DNA of 64,000 bases from Opitutaceae bacterium TAV5. GTDB lineage: Bacteria; Verrucomicrobiota; Verrucomicrobiia; Opitutales; Opitutaceae. The notes below the pieces were generated by a model. The model was not told where the DNA came from. It made no database searches and was given only the letters and a program-made list of their open reading frames with translations. The DNA is taken from contig CP007053.1 of assembly GCA_000242935.3 (NCBI GenBank), positions 1,178,001 through 1,242,000 of the forward strand, in the 5' to 3' direction. This document shows, in pieces, positions 53,636-63,014 of the stretch (positions are counted from its first letter, which is position 1; every line of letters begins with the position of its first letter). A program made the translations under genes and the position numbers.

Positions 53636-56488
53636 ATGACCAGAAGCCTGTTTCACCTCGCAACCATTTTCATCGGACTGGTTGTCGCCTCCAACCCAAG
53701 CATCGCCCGATCGCCGGGCAGCGCATTTTCCTCGCAGGCGGGCCGCTGGACCTGGTACACGGGCGAGCCGATTGTGCTCCAGAATGGTTCTTCCGGTGAC
53801 GGCATCTCCGCGCCCCTGGAAATCCGCCGGTTGCCACCGGAGCACGTGCTGCTCCGCGAGACCCTGCTCATTGCGCAGCGCCGCAAGCTCAGCGCCACCG
53901 AACAGGCCTATGTCACCGACGCCACCGCCCGGCTTGCATCCACGACATCCGCGACCGTGATCGTCGTGGCGGGCTCCGACGGCGAAAAGACCAAAGTCGT
54001 CCGAGCGACCGCACCCGATACCGGTTTGCCGGTCCTTCTCCGCTTGCCGCTGACGGAAGACGGCACCGCCCGCATCGCTCCCGAAACGCTCCCGCCCGGC
54101 ACCTACGAGGTACGCGTGCCAGCCGTCACCGGCGCTCCGCCTGTTGTCCGCACGCTCACCCTCCGCACGCCGCTCGATCATACCGACTTCCTCATGCGCG
54201 GCACCGACCTCTTCGCCGCGCTTCCGAACCACCGCGAACTTTTTCAGATGCCCGCAGCCGGCATCAACACCATCCAGGCCCACTACCGCAATGCCGAGGG
54301 CGCGGACTCGCTTGCCGCCCTCGGCTACGAAGGCGTCAATTGCGGCATCCAGCCGAAGGCCGATCCCTCGTGGGCCCCGACGAAATCGGACGGCACCTCC
54401 GGCGGACGCCAGTTCTACAACGTCAGCTTCAACAACGCGGACTCCATCCGCGGCATGACCGACTACATCCACGGCCCCGGACGCGCCCAGCTCCTGCATC
54501 CGTTCAACAGCACCTCGCTCACGATCAACGAAGTCGCCGACATGGTCCTCATCGACTACAGTCCCGCCGCCCGCGCCGGATGGACTTCGTATCTGGAAAA
54601 AACCTACAAAACCATCGACGCCCTCCGCGCCGACTGGGGAGCCGAAGCCGACGCCGACGCCGGCCTCGCGTCCTTCGAGGCCGTTCCGATGCCCGAGCCT
54701 CCCGGCGGGGTGGGCGGTTCCTTCAACACTCATCTGATGATGGACCGGGATCAGCAGGAGCAGGCGAAGGAAACCTCCACGACCGCGCAGCCGGACTGGC
54801 TTCGCGCCGCCTGGTGGCACTGGCTCAGGTTCAAGGACCTTTCCATGCGTGACTGGCTCGCGCACGCCAAACACGAATACGACCAGGCCGGTGCCCTGCT
54901 TTCTGGCGACAAGCTCATTCACCCGCACCACGACCCCGGAATCACTTTCCGCTGCAACTGGTTCGTGCTCTCTCAGCAGGGCAGCAGGATCTTCACCTAC
55001 GATTCCTACAATCCCACCTGGCGCTTTGGCGCTTACTTCGCCGACCTCGCTTCGCAACTCCATTCGACGCCCTGGGTGCTGGAGACGAACAAGCTCGGGG
55101 GGCCGCCCGCCGAGGCCGCCGCCGAGCTCTACAGCCTTTATGCCCACGGCCTGACCGGTGTCGCCTTTTTCAAATGGCAGCCCTACACGGAAGGTCCTTA
55201 CTATTTCGGGCTCCTCGATCCGGACTGGAAACCGGGTGAAAAATTCGACGCCGTCGCCCGCATGTATGCGCTCGCCGCGCAGACCGCGCCCTCGCTTCTC
55301 CATCTTCGCACCGAACGCTCTCCCGTCGCCGTCATCTATCCGCATTCCGACCTCGTGCAAAACACGGCCCGCGACTGGACGCTCTTGCGGAACTGGCACG
55401 CCTTCTACGGAGCATTTACCAGCCGGCACCTGGTGCCGCACATCCTCACCGAGGAGTTCGCCGACCAGCCCGTTCCGGACTGGATCAAGGTCGTCGTTCT
55501 CGCCGACGTGAATCATGTCGGACCCACGGTCTGGGCAAACCTCCGGTCGTGGGTCAGGGAAAAAGGCGGTGCTCTCGTCATCGCCGGACGCACCGGCGAG
55601 TACGACCGCTACGGGAAAAAATCATCCGTCCTGTCGCAGTATTTCGAATACGAAACCGGCGACGCCCGCCTGCCCAAGGCCAGCATCACGGCCGACTCCC
55701 TCTCCGCGAATGTCTTCCGCACCGGCGAGTGGTTCGTGCAGAACGGTGTTTTCAAACGCACCGCGCCCGAGCTCCTGGACGTGAAGCCGCAAGGCAAGGC
55801 GTGGACGGCCTTGCGCACCGTCAACATGAAGAACATCGCGTTGATGAAACGTCCGCTCGGCAAAGGCCGCGTTGTGGTCGTTCCCTGGTCGCCTGGCGCG
55901 ATGTTTCGCGAGGAGTCTGCGGCCGGCGACCTGCGCGACTTCTGGTTCGATCTACTGGCGGAAGAGGGAATCGTTTCCCGTCTCCGGGTCTCGCCCGCCA
56001 ATACCGAAATCGACGCCGTGCTGCGCACCGGCGACGACGGGCGCGCGGTGTTCGTCGCCGGCACCAACCACGGCAAGCCGGAACGTTTCACGTTTGCGGT
56101 GCCCATGCCCGCAGGCGTGCCCATGCGCGCCTTTCGCCTGGAGGGAAAAACCGCGAAGGAACTCGCGCTGAACTCCGATCCGTCGGGTGAAACCGCTTCG
56201 TTCGAGCTGGAACTCGGCACCTTCGAGACGTTCGCGGTCTCGCTCTTCCCGCAGGAGAGCCGGGCAACGCTGCTCGGCATCGACGGCACACCGCACGCGG
56301 TGCGCGTGCAGGGCGACGGTCTCCCCTGGACAGTCACGGTGACAGACGCGCAAGGTCTCATACTTTCCCGCCCGCGTCACGGGGTCGGCACGGCGGAGAT
56401 CGCCTGGCCGGACTACGCGCTCACGAAACGGCCCGTGAAGATCGAGCTGACCTCTCCCCAAGGCAGGTCGGAATTGATCCTGCCCTGA
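53636..56488 (+). CDS. Secreted GH42-like beta-galactosidase-type glycosidase
   Basis: A 950-residue exported protein. Signal peptide about residues 1-25. A beta-rich domain reaches to about 185. A GH42-like barrel then contains the sequence FTYDSYNPTWRFGAYFADLA and TPWVLETNKLGG, with the likely nucleophile Glu. A trimerisation-like domain (RSPVAVIYPHSD, WIKVVVLADVNHVG) and two C-terminal beta domains follow. Such enzymes release terminal galactose or arabinose from oligosaccharides. Catalytic residues are assigned by pattern only. It ends the second glycan module; its substrate presumably differs from that of the two clan GH-A paralogues. Confidence 0.75.
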   Translation: MTRSLFHLATIFIGLVVASNPSIARSPGSAFSSQAGRWTWYTGEPIVLQNGSSGDGISAPLEIRRLPPEHVLLRETLLIAQRRKLSATEQAYVTDATARLASTTSATVIVVAGSDGEKTKVVRATAPDTGLPVLLRLPLTEDGTARIAPETLPPGTYEVRVPAVTGAPPVVRTLTLRTPLDHTDFLMRGTDLFAALPNHRELFQMPAAGINTIQAHYRNAEGADSLAALGYEGVNCGIQPKADPSWAPTKSDGTSGGRQFYNVSFNNADSIRGMTDYIHGPGRAQLLHPFNSTSLTINEVADMVLIDYSPAARAGWTSYLEKTYKTIDALRADWGAEADADAGLASFEAVPMPEPPGGVGGSFNTHLMMDRDQQEQAKETSTTAQPDWLRAAWWHWLRFKDLSMRDWLAHAKHEYDQAGALLSGDKLIHPHHDPGITFRCNWFVLSQQGSRIFTYDSYNPTWRFGAYFADLASQLHSTPWVLETNKLGGPPAEAAAELYSLYAHGLTGVAFFKWQPYTEGPYYFGLLDPDWKPGEKFDAVARMYALAAQTAPSLLHLRTERSPVAVIYPHSDLVQNTARDWTLLRNWHAFYGAFTSRHLVPHILTEEFADQPVPDWIKVVVLADVNHVGPTVWANLRSWVREKGGALVIAGRTGEYDRYGKKSSVLSQYFEYETGDARLPKASITADSLSANVFRTGEWFVQNGVFKRTAPELLDVKPQGKAWTALRTVNMKNIALMKRPLGKGRVVVVPWSPGAMFREESAAGDLRDFWFDLLAEEGIVSRLRVSPANTEIDAVLRTGDDGRAVFVAGTNHGKPERFTFAVPMPAGVPMRAFRLEGKTAKELALNSDPSGETASFELELGTFETFAVSLFPQESRATLLGIDGTPHAVRVQGDGLPWTVTVTDAQGLILSRPRHGVGTAEIAWPDYALTKRPVKIELTSPQGRSELILP

Positions 56489-56548
56489 TACGCGCGGTCC
56501 CTGCCGATTCCCGGATAACGGGCAATGTCGGCACGGACCTTGCCACGC

Positions 56549-56795
56549 TCAGCCTCGCATCGCGGGTTTGCAGGTGTCGTGGCCTTCCTTCGGCAGGTGC
56601 ACCGCCCGGATGTTGCGGTACCAGACGACATCCTTGTGGTCTTGCAGCCGCAGATGCCCGGGAAGCTGCATGTTGGTGTCCGTCTGCGCTTCGGTCACAC
56701 CCGGCAGTTGCACGTTGTTGTGAATCACGACGCCGTTGTGAAAAACCATGACGCGTGCCGGTTCCTTCACCACCGCGCCTTCGCAGCGGGGCGCC
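56549..56795 (-). pseudogene. Remnant of a DUF1080 (3-keto-disaccharide hydrolase-type) gene
   Basis: On the minus strand, residues such as VMVFHNGVVIHNNVQLPG and LRLQDHKDVVWYRNIRAVHL match the C-terminal part of DUF1080 domains, which act on sugar glycosides. The frame is open only from about 56795; a stop codon lies just upstream and no 5' part is seen. It is therefore a degraded fragment of about 75 codons in the gap between the GH42-like gene and the DASS gene. Confidence 0.7.
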
Positions 56796-56966
56796 CGTCA
56801 CCGGACCGCGCGGTCAGCGACGGCTGGCCTGCACCGGGTCCCACACCCTCACGGTGGGAAATTTCTCACCGGCATGTTATCCGCATCACGCTTCCGGCGA
56901 AAGAAACCACAAACCTCTGCATTTCGCGGCTCCGGTTCCGGGCGGCGCGGTGCCAGCAGCGCATCA

Positions 56967-57021
56967 ATGTATTTTCTAATACATCTCATAAGGGAAAATT
57001 GTCGACGTCCGGCAATTTTTT
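56967..57021. repeat. Two small hairpins before the DASS gene
   Basis: ATGTATT/AATACAT (56967-56984) and AAAATTG/CAATTTT (56995-57019, the latter followed by T's) lie just before the start codon at 57026. The second resembles a terminator stem with a T tract. Either could affect expression of the downstream transporter. Confidence 0.4.
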
Positions 57022-57025
57022 CGGG

Positions 57026-58582
57026 ATGAGCAAGCCCTGTTCCGTGGAAAAAAACTATCCTCTTACCCATCCCCTGCACGACAAGAAAGGCAACCCGATC
57101 GACGAACCGGGGCACGGCTGGCGCCTGCGCATCGGCCTCTCCATCGCGGCCCTGCTCCTGCTGGCCATGTGGTTTTCGCCGGCCCTGCCCGGTCTCAGCC
57201 AGGGCGGCACGCGGGTCGCCCTGCTCGCGGTGATGATGGCGGTCCTGTGGGTGACCGAGGCGATCCCCATTCCCGCGACCTCCCTCCTGCCTCTGGTGCT
57301 CCTCCCGCTGCTCGGCATCTCCCCCGTTCGCCAGGCCGCCGCCCCGTACGCGGACCCGGTCATCTATCTGTTCATGGGCGGCTTCATGCTCGCCCTCGCC
57401 ATGGAGCGCTGGAACCTCCACCGGCGCATCGCCTTCACCATCATCGGCGCCATCGGCACCCGCCCGCGTTCGCTCGTGCTCGGTTTCCTCTGCGCCGCCG
57501 CCTTCATCAGCCTGTGGGCGAGCAATTCCGCCACCGCCATGATGCTGCTGCCGATCGGCGTGAGCGTCCACTCCCTGCTGAAGGCCATGCCCGGCAGCCA
57601 GGCGGTCGCCCGCGAGATGGGCGCGGCCCTCGTCCTCGCCATCGCCTACGGCTCCAACATCGGCGGCATGGGCACGGTCACCAGCACTCCGCCCAACGTC
57701 ATTCTCAAAGCGTACATGGAAAAGGTCCACGGCATCGAAATCAGTTTCGGCCAGTGGATGATGCTGGGCATACCCGTGGTTCTCATCTCGCTGCCGCTGG
57801 TGTACCTCATCCTCACGCGGGTGACCTTCCGCGTGGCCAATGACGAGATCGCCGGCGTGAAGGAGAAACTCGCCAGCGAACGCGCCGGGCTCGGCCGCAT
57901 GAGCTGGCCCGAGTGGGCCGTCACCGGCGCCTTCCTGCTGGCCATCAGCCTGTGGGTCTCCCGCGAAGTCTGGAAGGCCGACGCTCCGAAAACCGCCGGC
58001 GCGGAGTGGCCCCTGGGCGCGCTCATCACCGACGAAGTCATCGCCATGGGCGCGGCGCTGCTCCTCTTTTTCATCCCCGCCAACCGGAAAAAAGACGCCT
58101 TCGTCCTCGACTGGACGTGTCTCAAGAAAATGCCGTGGGATGTGCTCATCCTTTTCGGCGGCGGCCTGAGCCTGGCCGCGGCGATGGAAAAGACCGGGCT
58201 GGTCCAGGCGCTCGCCACGGCGCTCGGCAGCATGTCCGACTGGCCTCCGCTCGCCGTCGTGTTTCTCGTCACCCTCGTGATGATCTTTGCCACGGCGTTC
58301 ACCAGCAACACCGCCACGGCCACCGCGTTCCTTCCGGTCATCGGCGCGCTCGCCATCGGTATCAACCAGCCTGCGCTGCTGCTCTGCGTACCCGTGACCC
58401 TCGCCGCCAGCGCTGACTTCGCGCTCCCCGTCGGCACTCCGCCCAACGCCATCGCCTACAGCTCCGGCCTCGTCTCGTTGCCGCGCATGTTGCGGGCCGG
58501 CATCTGGGTCAACCTGCTCTTCGCCCTCCTCCTCCCGCTCCTCATGTGGACGCTCGGCCGCCGGGTCTTCGGCCTGGACTGA
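57026..58582 (+). CDS. DASS/SLC13-family sodium:dicarboxylate or anion symporter
   Basis: A 518-residue polytopic membrane protein. The start at 57026 (MSKPCSVEKNYPLTHPLHD) is followed by about eleven hydrophobic segments. It carries WVTEAIPIPATSLLPLVL, WASNSATAMMLLPIG (SNT signature) and the second repeat FTSNTATATAFLPVIGALA, then PVGTPPNAIAYSSG. These paired SNT motifs bind Na+ and substrate. Family members import succinate, citrate, sulfate or similar anions. The precise substrate is open. No neighbouring genes hint at it. Confidence 0.93.
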   Translation: MSKPCSVEKNYPLTHPLHDKKGNPIDEPGHGWRLRIGLSIAALLLLAMWFSPALPGLSQGGTRVALLAVMMAVLWVTEAIPIPATSLLPLVLLPLLGISPVRQAAAPYADPVIYLFMGGFMLALAMERWNLHRRIAFTIIGAIGTRPRSLVLGFLCAAAFISLWASNSATAMMLLPIGVSVHSLLKAMPGSQAVAREMGAALVLAIAYGSNIGGMGTVTSTPPNVILKAYMEKVHGIEISFGQWMMLGIPVVLISLPLVYLILTRVTFRVANDEIAGVKEKLASERAGLGRMSWPEWAVTGAFLLAISLWVSREVWKADAPKTAGAEWPLGALITDEVIAMGAALLLFFIPANRKKDAFVLDWTCLKKMPWDVLILFGGGLSLAAAMEKTGLVQALATALGSMSDWPPLAVVFLVTLVMIFATAFTSNTATATAFLPVIGALAIGINQPALLLCVPVTLAASADFALPVGTPPNAIAYSSGLVSLPRMLRAGIWVNLLFALLLPLLMWTLGRRVFGLD

Positions 58583-58688
58583 CCCGGCCTTCACGCGGGG
58601 CGCGAAGCGGGCTAACCTTCGGGTGCCCGCCTTGACGGCAGGCTTGCGTGCCCTCTCCTTCGTCCGTCATTTCTGGCAGCTTCTACCA

Positions 58689-60650
58689 ATGGCGCTGCTC
58701 ACCTTGCTCGACGTTTCCCATGCCTTCGGCGGTCCGCCGGTTCTCGACCACATCAACTTCCAGGTCGATCCGGGTGAACGCGTGTGCCTCGTCGGGCGCA
58801 ACGGCGCGGGCAAGTCCACGCTCATGAAGCTCATCGCGGGCGACATGAAACCCGACACCGGCGAAATCTTCCGCCAGCCCGGCGCGCACTTCGCCCGGCT
58901 CACCCAGGAAATTCCCGCCGAGGTCGGGCTGCCCGGCTCCGTCCACGATTTTGTTGCCGCCGGGCTCCGTCCCGCCTCCGCGCACGAGGAGGACTGGGAG
59001 CAGGAAATCCGCCTCGAACAACTCCTCGACCGGATGCAGCTCCCGCCCGCCGCCGAAGTCGCCCGGCTCTCCGGCGGACTCAAGCGTCGCGTGCTCCTCG
59101 CCCGCGCGCTCGCCAGCGCGCCCGACCTGCTCCTGCTCGACGAACCGACCAACCATCTCGACCTCGCCAGCATCCTCTGGCTGGAAGAATTTTTGCAGAC
59201 CGAGAAAATCGGTCTGTTTTTCGTCACCCACGACCGCGCCTTCCTCCGCAAGCTCGCCGGCCGCATCGTCGAGCTCGACCGCGGCGTGCTCACCAACTGG
59301 GCCTGCCCGTACGACACCTTTCTCGTCCGTCGCCAGGAACGGCTCGAAGCCGAAGAACGCCAGCAGGCCGCCACCGACAAAAAACTGGCGCAGGAGGAAG
59401 AATGGTCGCGCCGCCAGCCGAGCGCGCGCCGCACCAAGGCCGTGGCCCGCCTCGAACAACTCGCCGCCCTCCGCGCCGAACGACGCAACCGCCGCGCCCG
59501 CACCGGCACCGCCACCCTCCGCGTGACCACGGCGAGCGAATCCGGCGTCAAGGTCATCGACGCCGAAAACCTGTCGTTTGCCTGGCCCCCGCCGCCGCCT
59601 GCGGCGGGGAGTTCGGAGTTCAGGGTTTCCGGTTCAGAGTTGGAAGAGACGCCCGTAGCCGGTTCCCCAACCCTGAACTCCAGACTCCAAACCCTGAACC
59701 CGGCGGCGGAGCCGCCGCCGCCGCTCCTGCGCGACTTCACCGCCACCATCATGCGCGGCGACAAGATCGGCCTCATCGGCCCCAACGGCGCGGGCAAGAC
59801 CACGTTTATCAAACTGCTCCTCGGGCAGCTCCAGCCGACCGGGGGCACGCTCAAGCACGGCACGCAGCTCGAGGTCGTCTATCTCGACCAGCTCCGTGCG
59901 CAAATCGACGACGCAAAATCCGTCGCCGACAACGTGGCCGACGGCAACACGACCGTGACCGTCGCGGGGAAGACGAAGCACGTCATCAGCTACCTCCAGG
60001 ATTTTCTCTTCGAGCCCGACCGCGCGCGCACTCCCGCCCGCGTGCTTTCCGGCGGCGAACGCAACCGGCTCCTCCTCGCGCGCCTTTTCACCCGGCCGGC
60101 CAACGTCCTCGTGCTCGACGAACCGACCAACGACCTCGATGCCGAAACGCTGGAGTTGCTGGAAAACCTGCTCGTCGAATTTGCGGGCACGCTGATCGTG
60201 GTAAGCCATGACCGCGCATTTCTGGATGAGGTGGTGACGAGCGTGTACGTGTTCGAGGGCGAGGGCCGCGTCGCGGAATACGTCGGCGGCTACACCGACT
60301 GGCAGGCCGAGCTGGCGCGGAAACCCGCCGGGGCGGGGACCCCGGATCAGAAATCCCCGGCCTCAGGCAGCGGGGCAGGTCCCGCGACGGCAGGAACTCC
60401 GCCGCCGGGAGCGGCGCGTCCGCGCAAGCTCACGAACCGGGAACGCAACGAGCTCGCCGCCCTCCCGGCGCGTATCGAGAAGCTGGAGACCGAACAGGCG
60501 GAGCTGACTGCGAGACTGGCCGATCCGGCGTTCTACCAGCGCGAGCCCGGCGCGGCCGGCGAGGTGCGCGCGCGGATGGCGGTGATCGAGGAGGAGCTGG
60601 CGACAGTGTTTGCGCGTTGGGAAGAGCTGGAAGCGGCGGCGACGGAGTGA
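58689..60650 (+). CDS. ABC-F ATPase (Uup-type) with repeat-derived linker insert
   Basis: A 653-residue soluble protein with two ATPase domains and no membrane segment. Domain 1 has GRNGAGKS, LSGGLKRRVLLARAL and LLLDEPTNHLDL; domain 2 has GPNGAGKT, LSGGERNRLLLARL and LVLDEPTNDLDA. ABC-F proteins act on ribosomes, relieving stalled translation. A C-terminal coiled coil follows (RKLTNRERNELAALPARIEK). The linker contains a stretch (about residues 305-345, SSEFRVSGSELEETPVAG) that is encoded by a family G repeat, so a mobile repeat has entered the gene in frame. The start at 58689 is chosen from the usual N-terminus. Confidence 0.92.
   Translation: MALLTLLDVSHAFGGPPVLDHINFQVDPGERVCLVGRNGAGKSTLMKLIAGDMKPDTGEIFRQPGAHFARLTQEIPAEVGLPGSVHDFVAAGLRPASAHEEDWEQEIRLEQLLDRMQLPPAAEVARLSGGLKRRVLLARALASAPDLLLLDEPTNHLDLASILWLEEFLQTEKIGLFFVTHDRAFLRKLAGRIVELDRGVLTNWACPYDTFLVRRQERLEAEERQQAATDKKLAQEEEWSRRQPSARRTKAVARLEQLAALRAERRNRRARTGTATLRVTTASESGVKVIDAENLSFAWPPPPPAAGSSEFRVSGSELEETPVAGSPTLNSRLQTLNPAAEPPPPLLRDFTATIMRGDKIGLIGPNGAGKTTFIKLLLGQLQPTGGTLKHGTQLEVVYLDQLRAQIDDAKSVADNVADGNTTVTVAGKTKHVISYLQDFLFEPDRARTPARVLSGGERNRLLLARLFTRPANVLVLDEPTNDLDAETLELLENLLVEFAGTLIVVSHDRAFLDEVVTSVYVFEGEGRVAEYVGGYTDWQAELARKPAGAGTPDQKSPASGSGAGPATAGTPPPGAARPRKLTNRERNELAALPARIEKLETEQAELTARLADPAFYQREPGAAGEVRARMAVIEEELATVFARWEELEAAATE
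59606..59705. repeat. Family G repeat inside the ABC-F coding sequence
   Basis: An imperfect inverted pair, with arms at about 59609-59643 and 59667-59699 (roughly 70 percent complementary), belongs to the family at 4611-4697. GC-rich ends (gccgccgcctgcggcgg and cggcggcggagccgccg) flank it. It is translated in frame as part of the linker between the two ATPase domains. Confidence 0.75.
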
Positions 60651-60685
60651 CACCGTGCATCCCTCCCTCCCCTCCCGATGTTCCT

Positions 60686-60815
60686 GATTTTACACAAGGA
60701 TCGCGAAGAACGCGAAATCTCTGAAAACCAGACCGTTGCCCACTTTGGTCTTTTTCCGACCTTTGCGTCCCTTGCGGCCTTTGTGTAAAAATCCGCAATC
60801 CGGGATCTGAAATCC
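60686..60815. repeat. Family E repeat, copy 2, with downstream tail
   Basis: GATTTTACACAAGGATCGCG (60686-60705) faces CCTTTGTGTAAAAATC (60778-60793) with about 70 bp between. A tail, CGCAATCCGGGATCTGAAAT, follows at 60794-60813 and recurs at 63224. It lies between the ABC-F and htpG genes. Confidence 0.78.
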
Positions 60816-60912
60816 CCCCCCTCCCCTCGCTTTTCTCCGATCCAAAAACTGGACATTCGCCTCCGGACCTTTTTAGGGCATGGGTTCTTTTTCGTTTTTC
60901 TTCCACACGACC

Positions 60913-62784
60913 ATGTCCAACACCACTGCTCCGCAATCCTTCGAGTTCCAGGCCGAAATCAAGCAACTGCTCGATATCGTTATCCACTCGCTCTATACGG
61001 AGAAGGAAATCTTCGTCCGTGAGCTTGTTTCCAACGCCTCCGACGCGCTGGAGAAACTCCGCCACCTCCAGCTCACCGAAAAAGACATCCAGGACGCCGG
61101 CCGCGACCTCGAGATCAACCTCACCACCGACGACAAGGCCACGCCCAAGACCCTCACGATCCAGGACACCGGCCTCGGCATGACCCGCGAGGAACTGGTG
61201 AAAAACCTCGGCACCATCGCCCACTCCGGCTCCAAGGCCTTCCTCAAGGCCCTCGGCGAGAATGGCCAGAAAAACGCCAACCTCATCGGCCAGTTCGGCG
61301 TCGGTTTCTACGCCGCGTTCATGGCCGGCCAGTCGGTGAAAGTCTACTCCCGCTCCTGGCGCACGGCCGAGCCCGGTCACGTCTGGTCGAGCGATGGCGC
61401 CGGCAGCTACTCGATCGAGGAAGCGCCCGACCTCACGCGCGGCACCAAAATCGTGATCGAGCTCAAGGACGACTGCGGCGAATTCGCCGAAGAGTCGCGG
61501 GTGAAGAGCATCCTCGAACGCTACAGCGCCTTCGTCTCGTTCCCGATCAACCTCAACGGCAAACGCATCAACACCATCCAGGCGCTCTGGTTGCGCTCGA
61601 AAAACGAAATCAAGGACGAGGAGTACACCGAGTTCTACAAGTTCCAGGCGCACGCCTGGGACGAGCCGCGCCTGCGCCTCCATTTCAGCGCCGACGCCCC
61701 ACTCCAGATCAACTCGCTGCTCTTCGTGCCGAAGGAAAACACCGAAAAATTCGGCATGTCGCGCCTCGAACCCGCCGTTGCGCTCTATTGCCGGAAAGTC
61801 CTCATCGACGCCCGCCCGAAAGACCTCCTCCCCGAATGGCTCCGCTTCCTCAAGGGCGTCGTGGACAGCGAGGACCTGCCGCTCAACATCTCGCGCGAGA
61901 CGATGCAGGACAAGGCCCTCCTCCAGAAACTCGGCACCGTCATCACCAAACGTTTCCTCAAGTTCCTCGAAGAGGAAGCCACCGCCCGCCCCGATGCGTA
62001 CAACGAGTTCTACAACGAGTTCGCCATCTTCCTGAAAGAAGGCGCCGCCACGGATTACGCCAACAAGGACGCCCTCGTAAAACTGCTCCGCTTCGAGTCC
62101 TCGCTCACCGAAAAGGGCAAGGCCACCTCGCTCGCCGACTACGTTTCGCGCATCACCGGCACCGGCGACAACGCGCAGAAGGAGATCTATTACCTGATCG
62201 GCGCCAACCGCGAGGCGCTCGAAAACGGGCCCTACCTCGAAGGCTTCAAGTCGCGCGGCATCGAGGTCCTCTTCTGCTACGAGCCGGTGGACGAATACGT
62301 CATGAACAACGTCCGCGAATTCGACGGCAAGAAACTGATCTCCGCCGACCACGCCGACGTCAAACTCCCCGACGCCCCCACGCCGCCCGAGGCCGAAGGC
62401 GCGCTCACGAAGGACGAGATCGAAGACCTCGCGAAGTGGCTCAAGGAAACCCTCGGCGAGCGCGTCGAGACCGTGAAGTCCAGCGACCGCCTCGTCGAGT
62501 CGCCTGCGCTGGCGACCAACGCCGACAAGTTCATGACCCCGCACATGCGCCGCATGATGAAGGCCATGAACAAGGATGCCGCCGACGCGCCGCTCAAGGT
62601 CAACCTCGAGATCAACCCGCGCCACGCCGTGATCCGGCACCTCGCCGCCGCGCGTTCGGCGTCGCCCGAAAAGGCGAAGCTGATCGCCGAGCAGATTCTC
62701 GACAACTCGCTCATCGCCGCCGGCCTCTTCGAGGACCCGACAAAAATGATCGCCCGCCTCTACAAGCTGCTGGAGCAGGTGTAA
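60913..62784 (+). CDS. htpG: Chaperone protein HtpG (Hsp90)
   Basis: A 623-residue Hsp90. The N-terminal ATPase domain has LYTEKEIFVRELVSNASDA, IQDTGLGMTREELVKNLGTI and GQFGVGFYAAFMAG, the GHKL ATP-binding motifs. The middle domain includes GVVDSEDLPLNISRETMQ and the C-terminal dimerisation domain follows. It folds or stabilises client proteins under stress. The start at 60913 (MSNTTAPQSFEF) is chosen over an ATG 11 codons earlier that gives an unlikely aromatic-rich leader. A repeat cluster begins 8 bp after the stop. Confidence 0.96.
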   Translation: MSNTTAPQSFEFQAEIKQLLDIVIHSLYTEKEIFVRELVSNASDALEKLRHLQLTEKDIQDAGRDLEINLTTDDKATPKTLTIQDTGLGMTREELVKNLGTIAHSGSKAFLKALGENGQKNANLIGQFGVGFYAAFMAGQSVKVYSRSWRTAEPGHVWSSDGAGSYSIEEAPDLTRGTKIVIELKDDCGEFAEESRVKSILERYSAFVSFPINLNGKRINTIQALWLRSKNEIKDEEYTEFYKFQAHAWDEPRLRLHFSADAPLQINSLLFVPKENTEKFGMSRLEPAVALYCRKVLIDARPKDLLPEWLRFLKGVVDSEDLPLNISRETMQDKALLQKLGTVITKRFLKFLEEEATARPDAYNEFYNEFAIFLKEGAATDYANKDALVKLLRFESSLTEKGKATSLADYVSRITGTGDNAQKEIYYLIGANREALENGPYLEGFKSRGIEVLFCYEPVDEYVMNNVREFDGKKLISADHADVKLPDAPTPPEAEGALTKDEIEDLAKWLKETLGERVETVKSSDRLVESPALATNADKFMTPHMRRMMKAMNKDAADAPLKVNLEINPRHAVIRHLAAARSASPEKAKLIAEQILDNSLIAAGLFEDPTKMIARLYKLLEQV

Positions 62785-62791
62785 TGCACAA

Positions 62792-62816
62792 GGAGCGGCG
62801 GCATTCCTGCCGCTGC
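62792..62816. repeat. Family A left end
   Basis: GGAGCGGCGGCATTCCTG starts 8 bp after the htpG stop and is followed by CAACGAGGCGC. Its opposite end, in inverted orientation, is at 63328-63352. Several other repeat families lie between, as though they had inserted into an element. Confidence 0.78.
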
Positions 62817-62840
62817 AACGAGGCGCATGTATCTGTTTAG

Positions 62841-62913
62841 AGAGAGAGCCAGTCAGCCCGCCTGTAGTCCGCCCGTAGCTGCGAACGTAAGTTCGCAGCT
62901 ACGCTCTCTCTCT
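62841..62913. repeat. Family B copy 2 nested inside AGAGAGAGAGC arms
   Basis: GTAGCTGCGAAC/GTTCGCAGCTAC (62875-62902) forms a 12-bp perfect hairpin with a GTAA loop. It lies inside a second inverted pair, agagagagagc (about 62840-62850) and gctctctctct (62903-62913). Confidence 0.75.
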
Positions 62914-62921
62914 GTCTTTCT

Positions 62922-62989
62922 CTCTGCGCCCACTCCCAATCTCTGTGGTGTGAAAATTTGCACCACAGAGATTGGGAGTGGGCGCAGAG
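62922..62989. repeat. Perfect 29-bp inverted repeat with 10-nt loop
   Basis: Arms at 62922-62950 and 62961-62989 are perfectly complementary: CTCTGCGCCCACTCCCAATC and the following nine bases, against their exact inverse. The loop is TGAAAATTTG. A stem of this strength just after htpG could end transcription or block 3' decay. No T tract follows. Confidence 0.85.
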
Positions 62990-63014
62990 GGCCAGCCCGC
63001 GTCCCCGATGTTTC

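Noticed and set aside
56525-57025. N-terminal extension of the DASS transporter
   Set aside because: The in-frame extension translates the DUF1080 remnant backwards and two hairpins; the family N-terminus fits the start at 57026.
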